The notes beneath the pieces are model-generated. The model ran no database searches and was not told where the DNA came from. It saw nothing but the letters and a program-made list of their open reading frames with translations. Source: Aricia agestis (Eukaryota > Arthropoda > Insecta > Lepidoptera > Lycaenidae). From it: a DNA stretch of 64,000 nt. Made by a program: the position numbers and the translations under genes. Shown here piece by piece: positions 52,666 to 61,753 of this stretch. How positions within the stretch are numbered: position 1 is the first letter of the stretch; each line of letters begins with the position of its first letter. Where the stretch lies: the NCBI RefSeq assembly GCF_905147365.1, contig NC_056417.1, forward strand, positions 10,190,501-10,254,500, read 5' to 3'.

Positions 52666-53200
52666 AAATCAAATAATGCTTTCAAGGAGCAGACCAGCGC
52701 AGTTGTTCATGTATTTATTACTTACGCTAAATTTAAAGAGATACTGTCAACATTTGGTAGTTGGTACGGGCACAGAAAAGCTTTATCCAAAAAATATGTA
52801 ACATTTCCTAAAATTTAAACGAATTTGAGAAAGTAGTAAAATGATATCTAATCAATAATATTGTTTCAAAATTCAATTTGAAAGGGATTTTCCACCACTT
52901 AAGTTGATTCAACACAGCTATCGATAACAAAATATTTAGAAAGGACTTCGATTAACATTCAACAAATAAAACTCGTCAAACTATTCTGTAAACTTGTATG
53001 AAGTTTACAAATTCAAATATTTATTTTATACGTTCTAAATATTTTCCTAGTCGGGAATAATTCCCGACTATACCAATAATTTATTGGTTCTATGATTTTT
53101 TTTGCAACAACATCCAAGATGATTAAGAATTTTAAATTAAATAAGTTTTATATATTGTCATGTTTCTTAGACTTTTTCTGATGTGGTTTAATAATAAAAA
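52666..53200. other. no recognised feature
   Basis: AT-rich. GTCGGGAATAATTCCCGAC near 53051 is a perfect 19-base hairpin. Otherwise unassigned. Confidence 0.45.
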
Positions 53201-53420
53201 TCGGCCAAGTGCGAGTCGGACTCGCGCACGAAGGGTTCCTTACCGATACAGAGCAAAAAAGGCTAAAAATTGTGTTTTTATATGGGAGTTATTAAATTTT
53301 TATTTTTATTTTAATATTATTATTAAATATTAATATACACATACTACAAAAGAATGCGTAAAAAATTCAAGTGCCTACCTCTTGCCATTATTGATATAGG
53401 GCGAAAAAGTTACGCAAAAA
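53201..53420 (+). mobile_element. repeat P, 5' half only
   Basis: Starts TCGGCCAAGTGCGAGTCGG and stops after the TTGCCATTATTGATAT block. The 3' half is missing. Confidence 0.72.
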
Positions 53421-53475
53421 CTATATCATGTCTATTGATTTGTGCTTTGATATAGTAATTTTTATTTATATTATG

Positions 53476-53533
53476 TGTTAACATCAGTCAGTCAAGGGTG
53501 TTTTATATGTTACCATCAGTCAGTCCAGGTGTG
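53476..53533. repeat. short tandem duplication
   Basis: TTAACATCAGTCAGTCAAGG and TTACCATCAGTCAGTCCAGG repeat with a period of 34 bases. Confidence 0.65.
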
Positions 53534-53564
53534 ACGACACGATCCCTCACAAAGCTGGGCTTTT

Positions 53565-53751
53565 AGCCCGGCCGCACATTTTCCGAATTTCTGATCAGAA
53601 AAATTCGGACGCCCCGCCCCGCTGCTCATACATTTTGAAACGTAAGAAATTCTGATATTGTGTGGTGTCTACAACAAAATGTATAAACAGAGTGCGTTCC
53701 GGCGGGCGTCCGAATTTTTCTGATCAGAAATGGATAATGTGCGGCTGGGCT
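53565..53751. mobile_element. foldback MITE with 50-bp arms
   Basis: Left AGCCCGGCCGCACATTTTCC and right TAATGTGCGGCTGGGCT pair through TTTCTGATCAGAAA (itself palindromic) and TTCGGACGCCC. Confidence 0.8.
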
Positions 53752-53829
53752 TAGCTAGCAATATTACATCGAAAGGTTAATGCGGAAGTTCGTTTGTTTC
53801 TTACGTGGTTACGTGGTTGTTGTTTTATA

Positions 53830-54127
53830 CGTGGGAGAGCCATGCTTCGGCACGAATGGGCCGGCTCGACTGGAGAAATACCACGTTCTCACAGAAAACC
53901 GGCGTGAAACAGCGCTTGAGCTGTGTTCGCCGAGTGAGTGAGTTTACCGGAGGTCAAATCCCCTACCCTATTCCCTTCCCTACCCTCCCCTATTAACGTA
54001 TTCCCTCTTAAAAGGCCGGCAACGCACCTGCAGCTCTTCTGATGCTGCGAGTGTCCATGGGCGACGGAAGTTGCTTTCCATCAGGTGACCCGTTTGCTAG
54101 TTTGCCCCCTTATTTCATTAAAAAAAA
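53830..54127 (+). mobile_element. SINE M, shortest tract
   Basis: Full-length head and tail but a short pyrimidine tract, about 298 bp in total. Confidence 0.86.
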
Positions 54128-54292
54128 CCTTTTCACGCTCAAAGCGCTGAACCGATTTTGCTGGAATTTGGTATGGCGATACTTTGAGTCCCAGGAAAGG
54201 ACATAGGATACTTTTTATCCCGGAAAAATGTACGGTTCTCGCGCGATAAACGAATTTTGACGCAACGGAGTTGCGGGCGTCATGTAGTCGCC
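54121..54292 (+). mobile_element. Helitron-like family E, 5'-truncated
   Basis: CTTTTCACGCTCAAAGCGCT to TTGCGGGCGTCATGTAG. Its 5' end is lost at the SINE junction. Confidence 0.6.
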
Positions 54293-54360
54293 TATATCAT
54301 CCATCGTGTGCGCAGTATGACCACGTATAACTTTTTTGTAAAACGTGACCTTCTTCTTGT

Positions 54361-54912
54361 TCAGTTTTTCGGTAGTCTTTATATTATTGTGTCTATTTGT
54401 CTGTTAATTCTTCACGCTAAAGCCGCTTAACCCAGTATTTCCCAAAGCGTGGGTCACGACCCACTGGTGGGTCGCGGGTAAATTTTTGGTGGGCCGGGGG
54501 CCCTGAAACTATAGGACGATTGTCGTACTTGTTGTCATTTTACTCGTTCGTTCGTCGTCGTGGGTGCGTGCGGGACGGGGGCCATTGGAATTTGAAACAA
54601 AAAGGTAATTGTAAGTAAGGCTGACGATGATGATATTATTGTGGTGAACTACGATAAGAAAACGGGTAAATGTTGCGGCAGCAACATATCGCTGCTTTTT
54701 TGTCTTCATGACACAAGGTGGGCCGCGAATTTGAAACTTTCTTGTAGATGAGTCGCGGTCCCGACAAGTTTGGGAAACACTGGCTTAACCGATTTTGATT
54801 GATTTTTGGTATGCAGAGACTTTGAGACCCGGGAAAGTACAAAGGATATTTTTTATCGCAAAAAAATGCCTAGTTCCCACGCGATAAATTTCTGCGCAAC
54901 GGAATTGTGTAA
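54361..54912 (+). mobile_element. Helitron-like family E split by a hAT element
   Basis: TTTGTCTGTTAATTCTTCACG to GCTTAACC, then the insertion 54433-54782, then GCTTAACCGATTTTG to GCGCAACGGAATTG. It lies just upstream of the first stargazin-like exon. Confidence 0.7.
54433..54782. mobile_element. hAT non-autonomous element with 8-bp duplication
   Basis: GCTTAACC is repeated exactly on both sides (54425-54432, 54783-54790). Ends CAGTATTTCCCAAAGCGT and AGTTTGGGAAACACTG resemble the CAGTGnTTCCCAAA ends of Charlie-like hAT elements, and GGGTCACGACCCAC follows inside. 350 bp, no transposase. Confidence 0.88.
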
Positions 54913-54969
54913 AATATTTTCATGGTCATCCTTTTGTGGGATCTCATACTATATTTTGTTTTGTTGCAG

Positions 54970-55102
54970 TAAATCGCAGGAGAGGCATGTGGGGCGGCGG
55001 CGCGCAATGCGTGCACGCCTCGCTCCCCCGCGCCCGCGCGCAGCCCCCGCCGCAGCCCGCGCCCACGCTCAGCGGCGCCATCGCCAGCCGCCGCCCGCCC
55101 AG
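54970..55102 (+). CDS. stargazin-like protein, first visible exon (amino-terminal)
   Basis: A 133-nt GC-rich exon between TTTTGTTGCAG and GTACAT. Entering with two bases of a split codon and leaving with two (phase fits the next exon), it encodes a basic, Pro/Arg/Ala-rich cytoplasmic segment (landmarks GMWGGGAQCVHASLPR and SGAIASRRPPR). ATG at 54987 is in frame with a G at -3 and could be the start; an upstream exon is equally possible. The base composition contrasts strongly with the AT-rich flanks. The link to the downstream exons rests on phase and proximity, so this exon is less certain than the next two. Confidence 0.6.
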
Positions 55103-55205
55103 GTACATAAAAATAAATAAATACAATAAAATTTATAATTAGGGCTTATAATATCAGCCCATAATGATATACAGTCGCGTAATATTCTTACTATATTGTA
55201 AATGT

Positions 55206-55232
55206 GCCAGCCACCGCCCGCCCTGGTACATA
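55206..55232 (+). repeat. copy of the exon end and its splice donor
   Basis: 27 bases match 55083-55109 with two differences, including GCCAGCC, CCGCCCGCCC and GGTACATA. The duplicated donor lies 123 nt downstream of the real one. Reading through from the exon meets a stop at 55142. Confidence 0.8.
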
Positions 55233-55254
55233 GCACTACTCATACTCATGTTAA

Positions 55255-55492
55255 GGTTCAGGTTCCTGTTCCTGTTCATGTTCATGTTCATGTTCATGTT
55301 CATGTTCATGTTCATGTTCATGTTCATGTTCATGTTCAAGTTCATGTTCATGTTCATGTTCATGTTCATGTTCATGTTCATGTTCATGTTCACGTTCACG
55401 TTCACGTTCACGTTCACGTTCACGTTCACGTTCACGTTCACGTTCACGTTCACGTTCACGTTCATGTTCACCGGCTCATGCTCATGCTCATG
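55255..55492. repeat. TTCATG / TTCACG hexamer array
   Basis: About 36 hexamers in the first stargazin-like intron: a block of TTCATG, then a block of TTCACG, then CTCATG units. A hexamer of this type has no stop in any frame, so long frames appear on both strands (His-Val, Phe-Met, Asn-Val repeats). They are not genes. Confidence 0.95.
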
Positions 55493-55552
55493 CTTGTAGT
55501 TTATGGTTCGGTATCGAGAAGTGTGACGTTTAATCAAAAATGTATATTATAA

Positions 55553-55638
55553 GGGTCAATTCAGACCGCATCGCGACGCATAGATGTAGTATTGAATTGT
55601 ATTGAATTGACGGATTTGCATGTATGTCTGAATTGACC
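55553..55638. mobile_element. MITE I, short copy
   Basis: GGTCAATTCAGACCGCATCG to GTCTGAATTGACC, 86 bp. Most of the central stem is deleted compared with 22713. Confidence 0.7.
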
Positions 55639-55711
55639 GGTATATAAACGTATAATATTGTAAAATATAACATAATGTCTACTTCAATAGTAATGATATA
55701 AACCTTTCCAG

Positions 55712-55950
55712 ACCTACTCCTCCATCACCGACCCTGGTGGCGCAGATCGACTCGTCGGTCGCGTGTCTATGGCTGTTGACGCCTCTGTCAGCGGGAACCG
55801 CGGTCGCCGCTGTGCTCATCGCTGTCACAACCAACAACTGGCTCCACACGCAGGAGAATATCCTGAACCCAGCGTTCAATGGAACGGGGAAGCACGAGTT
55901 GGTCGCTAAACACACGGTCTCGGGCCTGTGGAGGATATGTCATACGGATC
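55712..55950 (+). CDS. stargazin-like (TARP / CACNG family) exon: TM1 and first extracellular loop
   Basis: A 239-nt exon between AACCTTTCCAG and GTGAGT. It completes the split Arg codon, continues PTPPSPTLVAQIDSS, then a hydrophobic helix (VACLWLLTPLSAGTAVAAVL), then NNWL, a glycosylation site NGT, and SGLWRICHTD. The W...GLW...C pattern defines claudin-fold proteins, and SGLWR(I/T)C is close to AMPA-receptor auxiliary subunits and the insect stargazin-like protein. Such proteins sit in the plasma membrane with four helices and modulate ionotropic glutamate receptors or calcium channels. Ends one base into a codon. The flanking intron to exon 59489 is 3.5 kb. Confidence 0.85.
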
Positions 55951-56027
55951 GTGAGTTTCATTTATCTCCTAGTGGCTCTCATTTCTCTCTTATACAGGGT
56001 GTAACAAAACTAAGTGACAATACTTTA

Positions 56028-56140
56028 GTCTCACAGTAATAATATACACTTTGCATGCACTTTTTCCACTTTTATTAATAACAACTATGTTTTACACGAC
56101 CGGTTTCGATAAAATCATCATCAGGTGTAGTGTTATGTGT
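56028..56140 (-). ncRNA. Penelope-like remnant with hammerhead ribozyme motif
   Basis: On the minus strand 56128-56094 read ACAC, CTGATGA, TGATTTTATC, GAAA, CCGGTC, GTGT. ACAC and GTGT form stem I. CTGATGA and GAAA are the catalytic core. GAT/ATC form stem II after an extra T. The CCGG stem III has almost no loop, and cleavage would follow GTC. Very short stem III and GAAACCGGTC are typical of hammerheads in Penelope-like retroelements. It lies in the intron of the stargazin-like gene, on the opposite strand. Confidence 0.6.
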
Positions 56141-56224
56141 ATGAGAAAGTAGCAGTGCTGAAAGACCAAAACTTTTTTACTTTTGTATGGGCAAGCGCTC
56201 TAGCGTCACGAGTTTCCCCATATA

Positions 56225-56537
56225 CGTGGGAGAGCCATGCTTCGGCACGAATGGGTCGGCTCGACCGGATAAAATACCACGTTCTCACAGAAAACCGGCG
56301 TGAAACAGCGCTTGCGCTGTGTTTCGCCGAGTGAGTGAGTTTACCGGAGGCCTAATCCCCTACCCTATTCCCTTCCCTTCCCTACCCTCCCCTACTACCC
56401 TATTCCCTCTTAAAAGGCCGGCAACGCACATGCAGCTCTTCTGATGCTGCGAGTGTCCATGGGCGACGGAAGTTGCTTTCCATCAGGTGACCCGTTTGCT
56501 CGTTGGCCCCCCTTATTTCATAAAAAAAAAAAAAAAA
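56225..56537 (+). mobile_element. SINE M inside MITE A
   Basis: Full length with a 15-base A tail. MITE arm sequence (CGTCACGAGTTTCCCCATA / TACAAAAAAAAAATTGGTC) resumes on either side. Confidence 0.88.
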
Positions 56538-56645
56538 TACAAAAAAAAAATTGGTCTTTCAGCGCTGCTACTTTCATAGTGAACTCTCTACAAGGAACAC
56601 GTACACACCCTAAAGCATTATCACTTAGTGTTGTTTCACCTTTTA

Positions 56646-57050
56646 TATCTGATCGTAAGCACAGAATAGATAATAGTACAAGTAGTAAGTTTAATTTTTA
56701 TCTTAGTGGCTTTCATTTCTTTCTTACGAGTATCTATTTGATGGGACACAAACACTAAAGTAATTTATCACATTGTTTTATTACACTTTGTAATAGCCAC
56801 GATTAGCTTTAACATATGCCTATTTATGCATATGGTGTTAGATCTCAGTTAAACGATTATTCTCTTGAAATTGGCATATTCGAAACATAATCATCGTGAT
56901 AGAGATTCTTGGAAAAATGTTTTAACTCTTAACTTTTTTCCAATAATCTCATTTAGAAGCTTAACTAAACTAGTAATTTTCTTGGTATTTCATAAAGCTA
57001 ACAAAGGAACTTCTATTTTTAGCCTGTAACTGATATTCAAAATCCAAACG
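56646..57050. other. no exon; a MITE A end
   Basis: AT-rich intron. ATCACATTGTTTTATTACACTTTG at 56768 resembles a diverged MITE A terminus. No further exon was recognised. Confidence 0.4.
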
Positions 57051-57051
57051 T

Positions 57052-57260
57052 ACAGTAACCATAATTTTTCGCGGGACACGATTTTCTATTGTGACGTTCT
57101 AAATGTACATTTTTAAATTCATATCTAACAACAAAACATAAAGTGACATTCAGAACTCAAAGATTACAGTATCTACCTAACCATGATTTCGCGCGGGACA
57201 CAATTTTCTTTTGTGACGTTCTAAATGTAAATTTTTAAATTCATATCGAACAACACAACA
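57052..57260. repeat. 122-bp direct duplication in the intron
   Basis: GCGGGACACGATTTTCTATT and GTGACGTTCTAAATGTACAT at 57071 recur at 57193 as GCGGGACACAATTTTCTTTT and GTGACGTTCTAAATGTAAAT. Confidence 0.8.
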
Positions 57261-58662
57261 CAATGGCGACTTCCGAAGCCACAATGCGTCGCCGTTTCCC
57301 CTGCATTGTGCACGGCCCACTTCCCACTTGTGCTATGGAGTACACCGATGCGCCGTCATACAACTGAGCGTTTCCTCTAAATGCTTTCATGTTATAAAAT
57401 GTTATGTCCTCAAACTTAATTTTCTTTGAAGTCAACGGTAATGTTGCAAGGCATTTTCATTTTGCAACCTTATTTTTACTCGACATAATAATAAGAAAGA
57501 TAAGTAAAAATGAATTTGGAATATAATACAATAATTATTACGCAATCTAAATTACAAAATAGTATAAATTAAGTTACTTATGATGTAAGCTAGTTACAAG
57601 TTTATTACTAGTTTGTTAATAAAAGTATACCTACTTCACAAAGTTACGTAGCTTTAAACTTTTAATGAAAAATAATCAGAATATTCTAACGAAAAATAAT
57701 TAAAAATAATGTAGTTATGTCTATTGTGATAATATTATCCGTGAAACAAAATAATTTGGGGTCACCTAATGCTTAAACTTTGTATATCCTCAAAGTTTCT
57801 TCGAAACAGGATGTGGCCACGTAAGACTTTTTAATGAATTTGATGATAAATTGATGAGGCTTGGATTTTTAATTCATACCAGAGATGATTCGACAGCATT
57901 TTCGCTAGTGATTTTTTCATGACTATAGCTAAAACGGACAGGGGCTATTGAACCTTGACAATTTGAAATAAAAAAAATATATATACAGCCGAACATAGAA
58001 CCAACTCCTTTTATGAAGGTCGGTTAGAAATATGACACATTGTAACGTGACGATGCAGTGCGAAACGATGCGATTTTTTTATTGATTCATTCAATATTAA
58101 ACTTTATGTAGTACTAAAAAAGCTTCACATTTTATTGGCGGACTTACTGGCTATAGTGTAGTGTTGGACTGTTTTATTCCGATATTGAAAACCTAATTTA
58201 AAATCGCAAAATTTTTACATAGCCGTCGCAATCTGAACTGACTCTTTGTGCACATTACTTCGATGTGATGATGATGCTGCAAAATATATATCGGGTTGCT
58301 TAAATGAGAAAACAGCTTCTTCCTGGCTTAAAGTGAGATAAACCGCCAAAATGCTCGTCCTAAAATAAACGTTATTTCTCCACGAATGGAGAAAAACATG
58401 CAAATAAAATTTAACTAGCATATCGTTATCTACATGGAGAAAATGTTGCGAATTTATATTTAAATCCTACATGACTGAGAAATGTTAAATATATTTCCGT
58501 TTTTATTATATTTTGAAAACAGCGAGAACGGTATAGAATTCTTTTTGTATTTTGTGCACCATCGTTATCAAAATGATAATAAATATGAATTTTGCCATAC
58601 ATTTTAATGGTGTAGTTATAAAAAGTATTCAATCTAAAGTATCTGTGAATATATTTTGGCCA
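57261..58662. other. intron, with a GC-richer 34-codon frame
   Basis: ATG at 57263 opens a 34-codon frame (MATSEATMRRRFPCIV...) ending at 57367 in a locally GC-rich patch. No splice context or homology is evident. The rest is AT-rich with spurious minus frames (58215-58779). Confidence 0.35.
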
Positions 58663-58972
58663 TAAAGTTAATATACCTAGCGGAGTAAAGCAACAATCTC
58701 GAGCTGTCAAACGAAACCGAAATTGATTTACGTATGTGTGTAAAAATTTGTTTACGTATACGTTTATACATTTACACAAGCAACTCTCTAACTATTCTAA
58801 GAGATTAAATTGTTAACGTGCCGATAAGTGCCGACTGGACGTCAAACAGATGAAAAAATTGGTTCTGCTGTCATGTATATTTTCTTTTTACCACGCAGTG
58901 TTACTGATAGTGACATCTCGCTTGCTCAGGCCTTTGTTTCTCTATTCCGCTAGACAAATTAACTTTATAATT
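58663..58972. mobile_element. MITE F
   Basis: CATAAAGTTAATATACCTAG at the left, CGCTAGACAAATTAACTTTAT at the right; clearest copy of the family ends. In the intron. Confidence 0.7.
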
Positions 58973-58993
58973 TTGACACTGTCTAATACATAA

Positions 58994-59281
58994 GGCTGGC
59001 CGCATACACACGTTTTCCTTATTAGGTTTTCTAATGTGGAATTTCGATTTGGAATTCCATGAGACTAGGGCAAACGTGCGAACGCGCTGGCTTGCACTCG
59101 AAACGTACGTCCCGAATTCGTCCCGTTCGGAAAAAAGCCACACACGTCGGTGTGCACCAGTTTATTATTTTCTACTGATTCCACCAGTATTTTCTACTGA
59201 TTCCACGCATTTGAATTTTCAAATAGGGAAAACGAATCCGGAAATCGTATACGGAAAACGTGTGTATGCGGCCAGCCTTAG
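58994..59281. mobile_element. MITE G, clearest copy
   Basis: AAGGCTGGCCGCATACACAC and GTGTGTATGCGGCCAGCCTT are perfect 20-bp ends, followed inward by GTTTTCC. A 25-bp TTTTCTACTGATTCCA duplication lies at 59166-59208. In the intron. Confidence 0.8.
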
Positions 59282-59488
59282 AAAGGTCGAAAGATAAAGA
59301 CAAAACATAGCTTATTTACTGTATAACATTTTTATTAGTAAGAAGGTACTTGCAATTCTGATGACGAAACAAAGATGTCACAGCATTTGCAAAACCGTCA
59401 ACATAATATCCGATTACTTTTCAGTACTTTGCTATAACAGCGTTGTATTCTGTAGTTTCATGGTGTAATAGCGTGTACTCATTTCCAG

Positions 59489-59581
59489 CCGGCAGCACGG
59501 AGTTCCGATGTTGGGACATCCCGTATTTCCCGCTGTCGCAGTACGCGCCAGACGCCAGCGACTCAACTAATGCGATACCCT
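59489..59581 (+). CDS. stargazin-like exon: end of first extracellular loop
   Basis: A 93-nt exon between CTCATTTCCAG and GTAAGT. It completes a Pro codon, then GSTEFRCWDIPYFPLSQY and ASDSTNAIP, leaving with the first base of the next codon. The Cys is the second loop cysteine of the claudin fold, and (C)WDI.YFP is characteristic of TARP-like proteins just before the second helix. Joined to the previous exon the frame is continuous. The helices 2 to 4, cytoplasmic tail and any PDZ ligand are not in the window; the remaining 4.4 kb holds only repeats and AT-rich DNA. Confidence 0.85.
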
Positions 59582-59618
59582 GTAAGTTTGTTGGTTTTTT
59601 GGTGCATGTTGTAGATTA

Positions 59619-59876
59619 TCTTATAATAAAATTCTCGTGTCACAATGTTAGTCACCGTATTCCTCCGAAACTGCTTTACTGATTTTTAACAAATTTTAAA
59701 TACATATTCATTAGGTCTGAGAATCGGCTACTGGATACTTTTATATTGATAAGTGCATTTGTTGAATAAATAATAGCAAATGATTACAACACGAGACTGA
59801 CGGCGACCATTGTTTGTGAATTGTGCGACGGGATAGCCGCGATAGCAAAACAACGTTTGCCGGGATAGCATACTAG
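59619..59876 (+). mobile_element. Helitron-like family B in the intron
   Basis: Starts TCTTATAATAAAATTCTCG 37 bases after the splice donor. It carries GTCTGAGAATCGGCTACTGG and CAAAACAACGTTTGCCGGGA and ends near CTAG at 59873. A 70-bp segment near 59750-59830 is extra relative to 27256. Confidence 0.65.
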
Positions 59877-59885
59877 CTAATATAG

Positions 59886-59953
59886 AGACAACTCCTGTCC
59901 AAAACTTTAAAATATAATACTTTATATTTTAAAGTTTTGGACAGGAGTTGTCT
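59886..59953. repeat. 32-bp perfect hairpin
   Basis: 59886-59917 (AGACAACTCCTGTCCAAAAC...) and 59922-59953 are exact complements around the loop TACT. It starts ten bases after the Helitron end. The fold is long and perfect, as for a small-RNA hairpin or a minimal foldback element. Confidence 0.9.
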
Positions 59954-61364
59954 TTTCAATAGCGCTTGATTTGCTTACGTTGTTTATAGATTACAATAAT
60001 TTTTTGAGGCTATTTGGCAGTAGTTTACATATACTCAACGCCCCTATTGGTTGGTTCATTTGTATGATGTCTGATCGAACTTGTGCTTGTTATAGTAGCT
60101 GATAATAGATAAATTTAGTAAAAAGTACTTGATAAATTAGATGTTAGCGAATCATATTTGACAGAGTTTCTGTATACCTGATTATGGTGAGGACTGAGGG
60201 CAAATGGTTTTTTTTGGTGGTGGTATTTCTCCGGTCGAGCCGGCCCATTCGTGCCGAAGGATGGCTCTCCCACATTATAATAATTTTGTCAGTCCCTTCA
60301 TGTTTAAATCTTGTTATTGGAACATGATGTTCCAATCATACAGTCAAAGGCAGACCGATTCTCGAAAATAAGGTTCAAAAATGTAGAACCAGGGTCCGTC
60401 TTTTTTTAAGTAGCGTCTAAATTATTGATCTAATGTTACTTTTCTTTCTTGCTTATTGTACGTAATATGTATTTAATTGTTTTTCTGATTAATCTTTGAT
60501 ATGACTTTTTAATCTTTACTTGGACATAGATTGTAATGATTATTTGTACGGTTTCTTTTTACGACTGTATGCGATTTTTTAAGTACGTGCATACCTCTTT
60601 AATCTATAGGTTTATTTTATTCATATTGTTTTAAACTAGAACATTAACCGCGTAGATAATAATATTTTTAATATAAAAAATGTAATATCGTTAACTTTAT
60701 TGTTTAAGTTTTACAACTTTAAGCTCCAATGCCAAATTGCTGGCCAAATGACCACGATAACAGCCTCCTACACAAAACTCTCGTAAAATCCTTACGTGCT
60801 TACTTTTTAGTGGATATTTCTAGAAACCATCTTATATAATATAATCAAAATAACGAGGTACAGAATTTCATACACGTTTTGATATTATATAAAGTTTTAG
60901 GCTTCGATACAACCGCGAGTTTTATATTCTTTACTTTTTCTTCCTTTTCATGTTTGAATTTCAAAATCTGAAAAGTCTAACTTAAAATAGATTTTGATAT
61001 TGTAATGTTATACCAAGTCGGTTTTTCTAAATTCTTAACAGGGCTCTTTTAAAACAACTGCTATTTTGATGAAATTTTGTGTGCTTATCAGGCAGCATCT
61101 AATTTTCATACACGAAATAATGTAAAGGGTTTTCCGATAGGGACTTGACAATTTTGAATTTAGTTAGTGGACGCATCCTTTCATTGAACATCGAACTGTT
61201 GTTGTCATTTTACTCATTAGACATAACATTTTTATCACGGTGATGTAGACGAACGAACAACGTCTGCAAATCTTAAAAATTTACTACAGAAATTCGGAGT
61301 CGGTGGCCGCTACTTTATGAGCGTTAACTCCGATTTTCGATCGTAATTCTCGCCCTAGCAGACA
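59954..61364. other. no exon found; SINE M scrap
   Basis: Probable intron. At 60212-60275 the minus-strand SINE M head (ATTTCTCCGGTCGAGCCGGC to GGCTCTCCCAC) is present alone. The rest is AT-rich without a recognised coding signature. Confidence 0.45.
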
Positions 61365-61720
61365 TACAGGTTGGCCATGATTATGGATTATTTTGTCCTG
61401 AATTATGAGATATTATGGACTTGGACAGCATGAGGTTTTAATAGGACGGCACCTCAAGCCACTCATCACAAATTACAATCGATTTATTGAAGAGCAAGTT
61501 TGATGAGCGTATTAGCTCAAAATATAGACCAGTCGATTAACCGTCTCTTTCGTGCCTCGCCTCTAGATTTTTCTCTTAGGGGCTGCGTCAGGTCACTGGA
61601 TAAGCCGTTGGAAGCGCTCAGAGCCAAAATTAAACGCGAAATAGCCGAAATGTGTGGCAAAGTCATACAAAATTAGGTTCAAAGAATCATCGCTGAAAAC
61701 GGGCCTGTGGTGGCCGGTGA
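61365..61720 (+). pseudogene. mariner-type transposase remnant
   Basis: In shifting frames the sequence reads IMDYFVLNYEI, MDLDSMRF, two stops, DGTSSHSSQITIDLLKSKF, a stop, then LDFSLRGCVR, KPLEALRAKIKREIAE and CGKVIQN. The order and spacing match the second catalytic Asp block and the tail of DDE_3/mariner-like transposases found in insects and other animals. At least four stops and two frameshifts are present, and the amino-terminal DNA-binding part is not recognisable. It is an old inactive fragment. Confidence 0.7.
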
Positions 61721-61753
61721 CCATAATGAGCGAAGTCGAGTTCTATAAAATCT

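Larger units (their letters stand above)
55995..56643. mobile_element. MITE A in the intron, carrying two insertions
   Basis: TA, CAGGGTGTAACAAAACTAAG, ..., CACTTAGTGTTGTTTCACC, TA. Both arms are present but separated by a Penelope-like piece (56028-56140) and SINE M (56225-56537). Confidence 0.75.

Noticed and set aside
55154..55552. Long open frames on both strands (His-Val, Phe-Met, Asn-Val repeat proteins)
   Set aside because: They are translations of a hexamer microsatellite, which cannot contain a stop in any frame.
58426..58779. 117-codon minus-strand frame in the stargazin-like intron
   Set aside because: AT-rich, partly over MITE F, with no recognisable domain.
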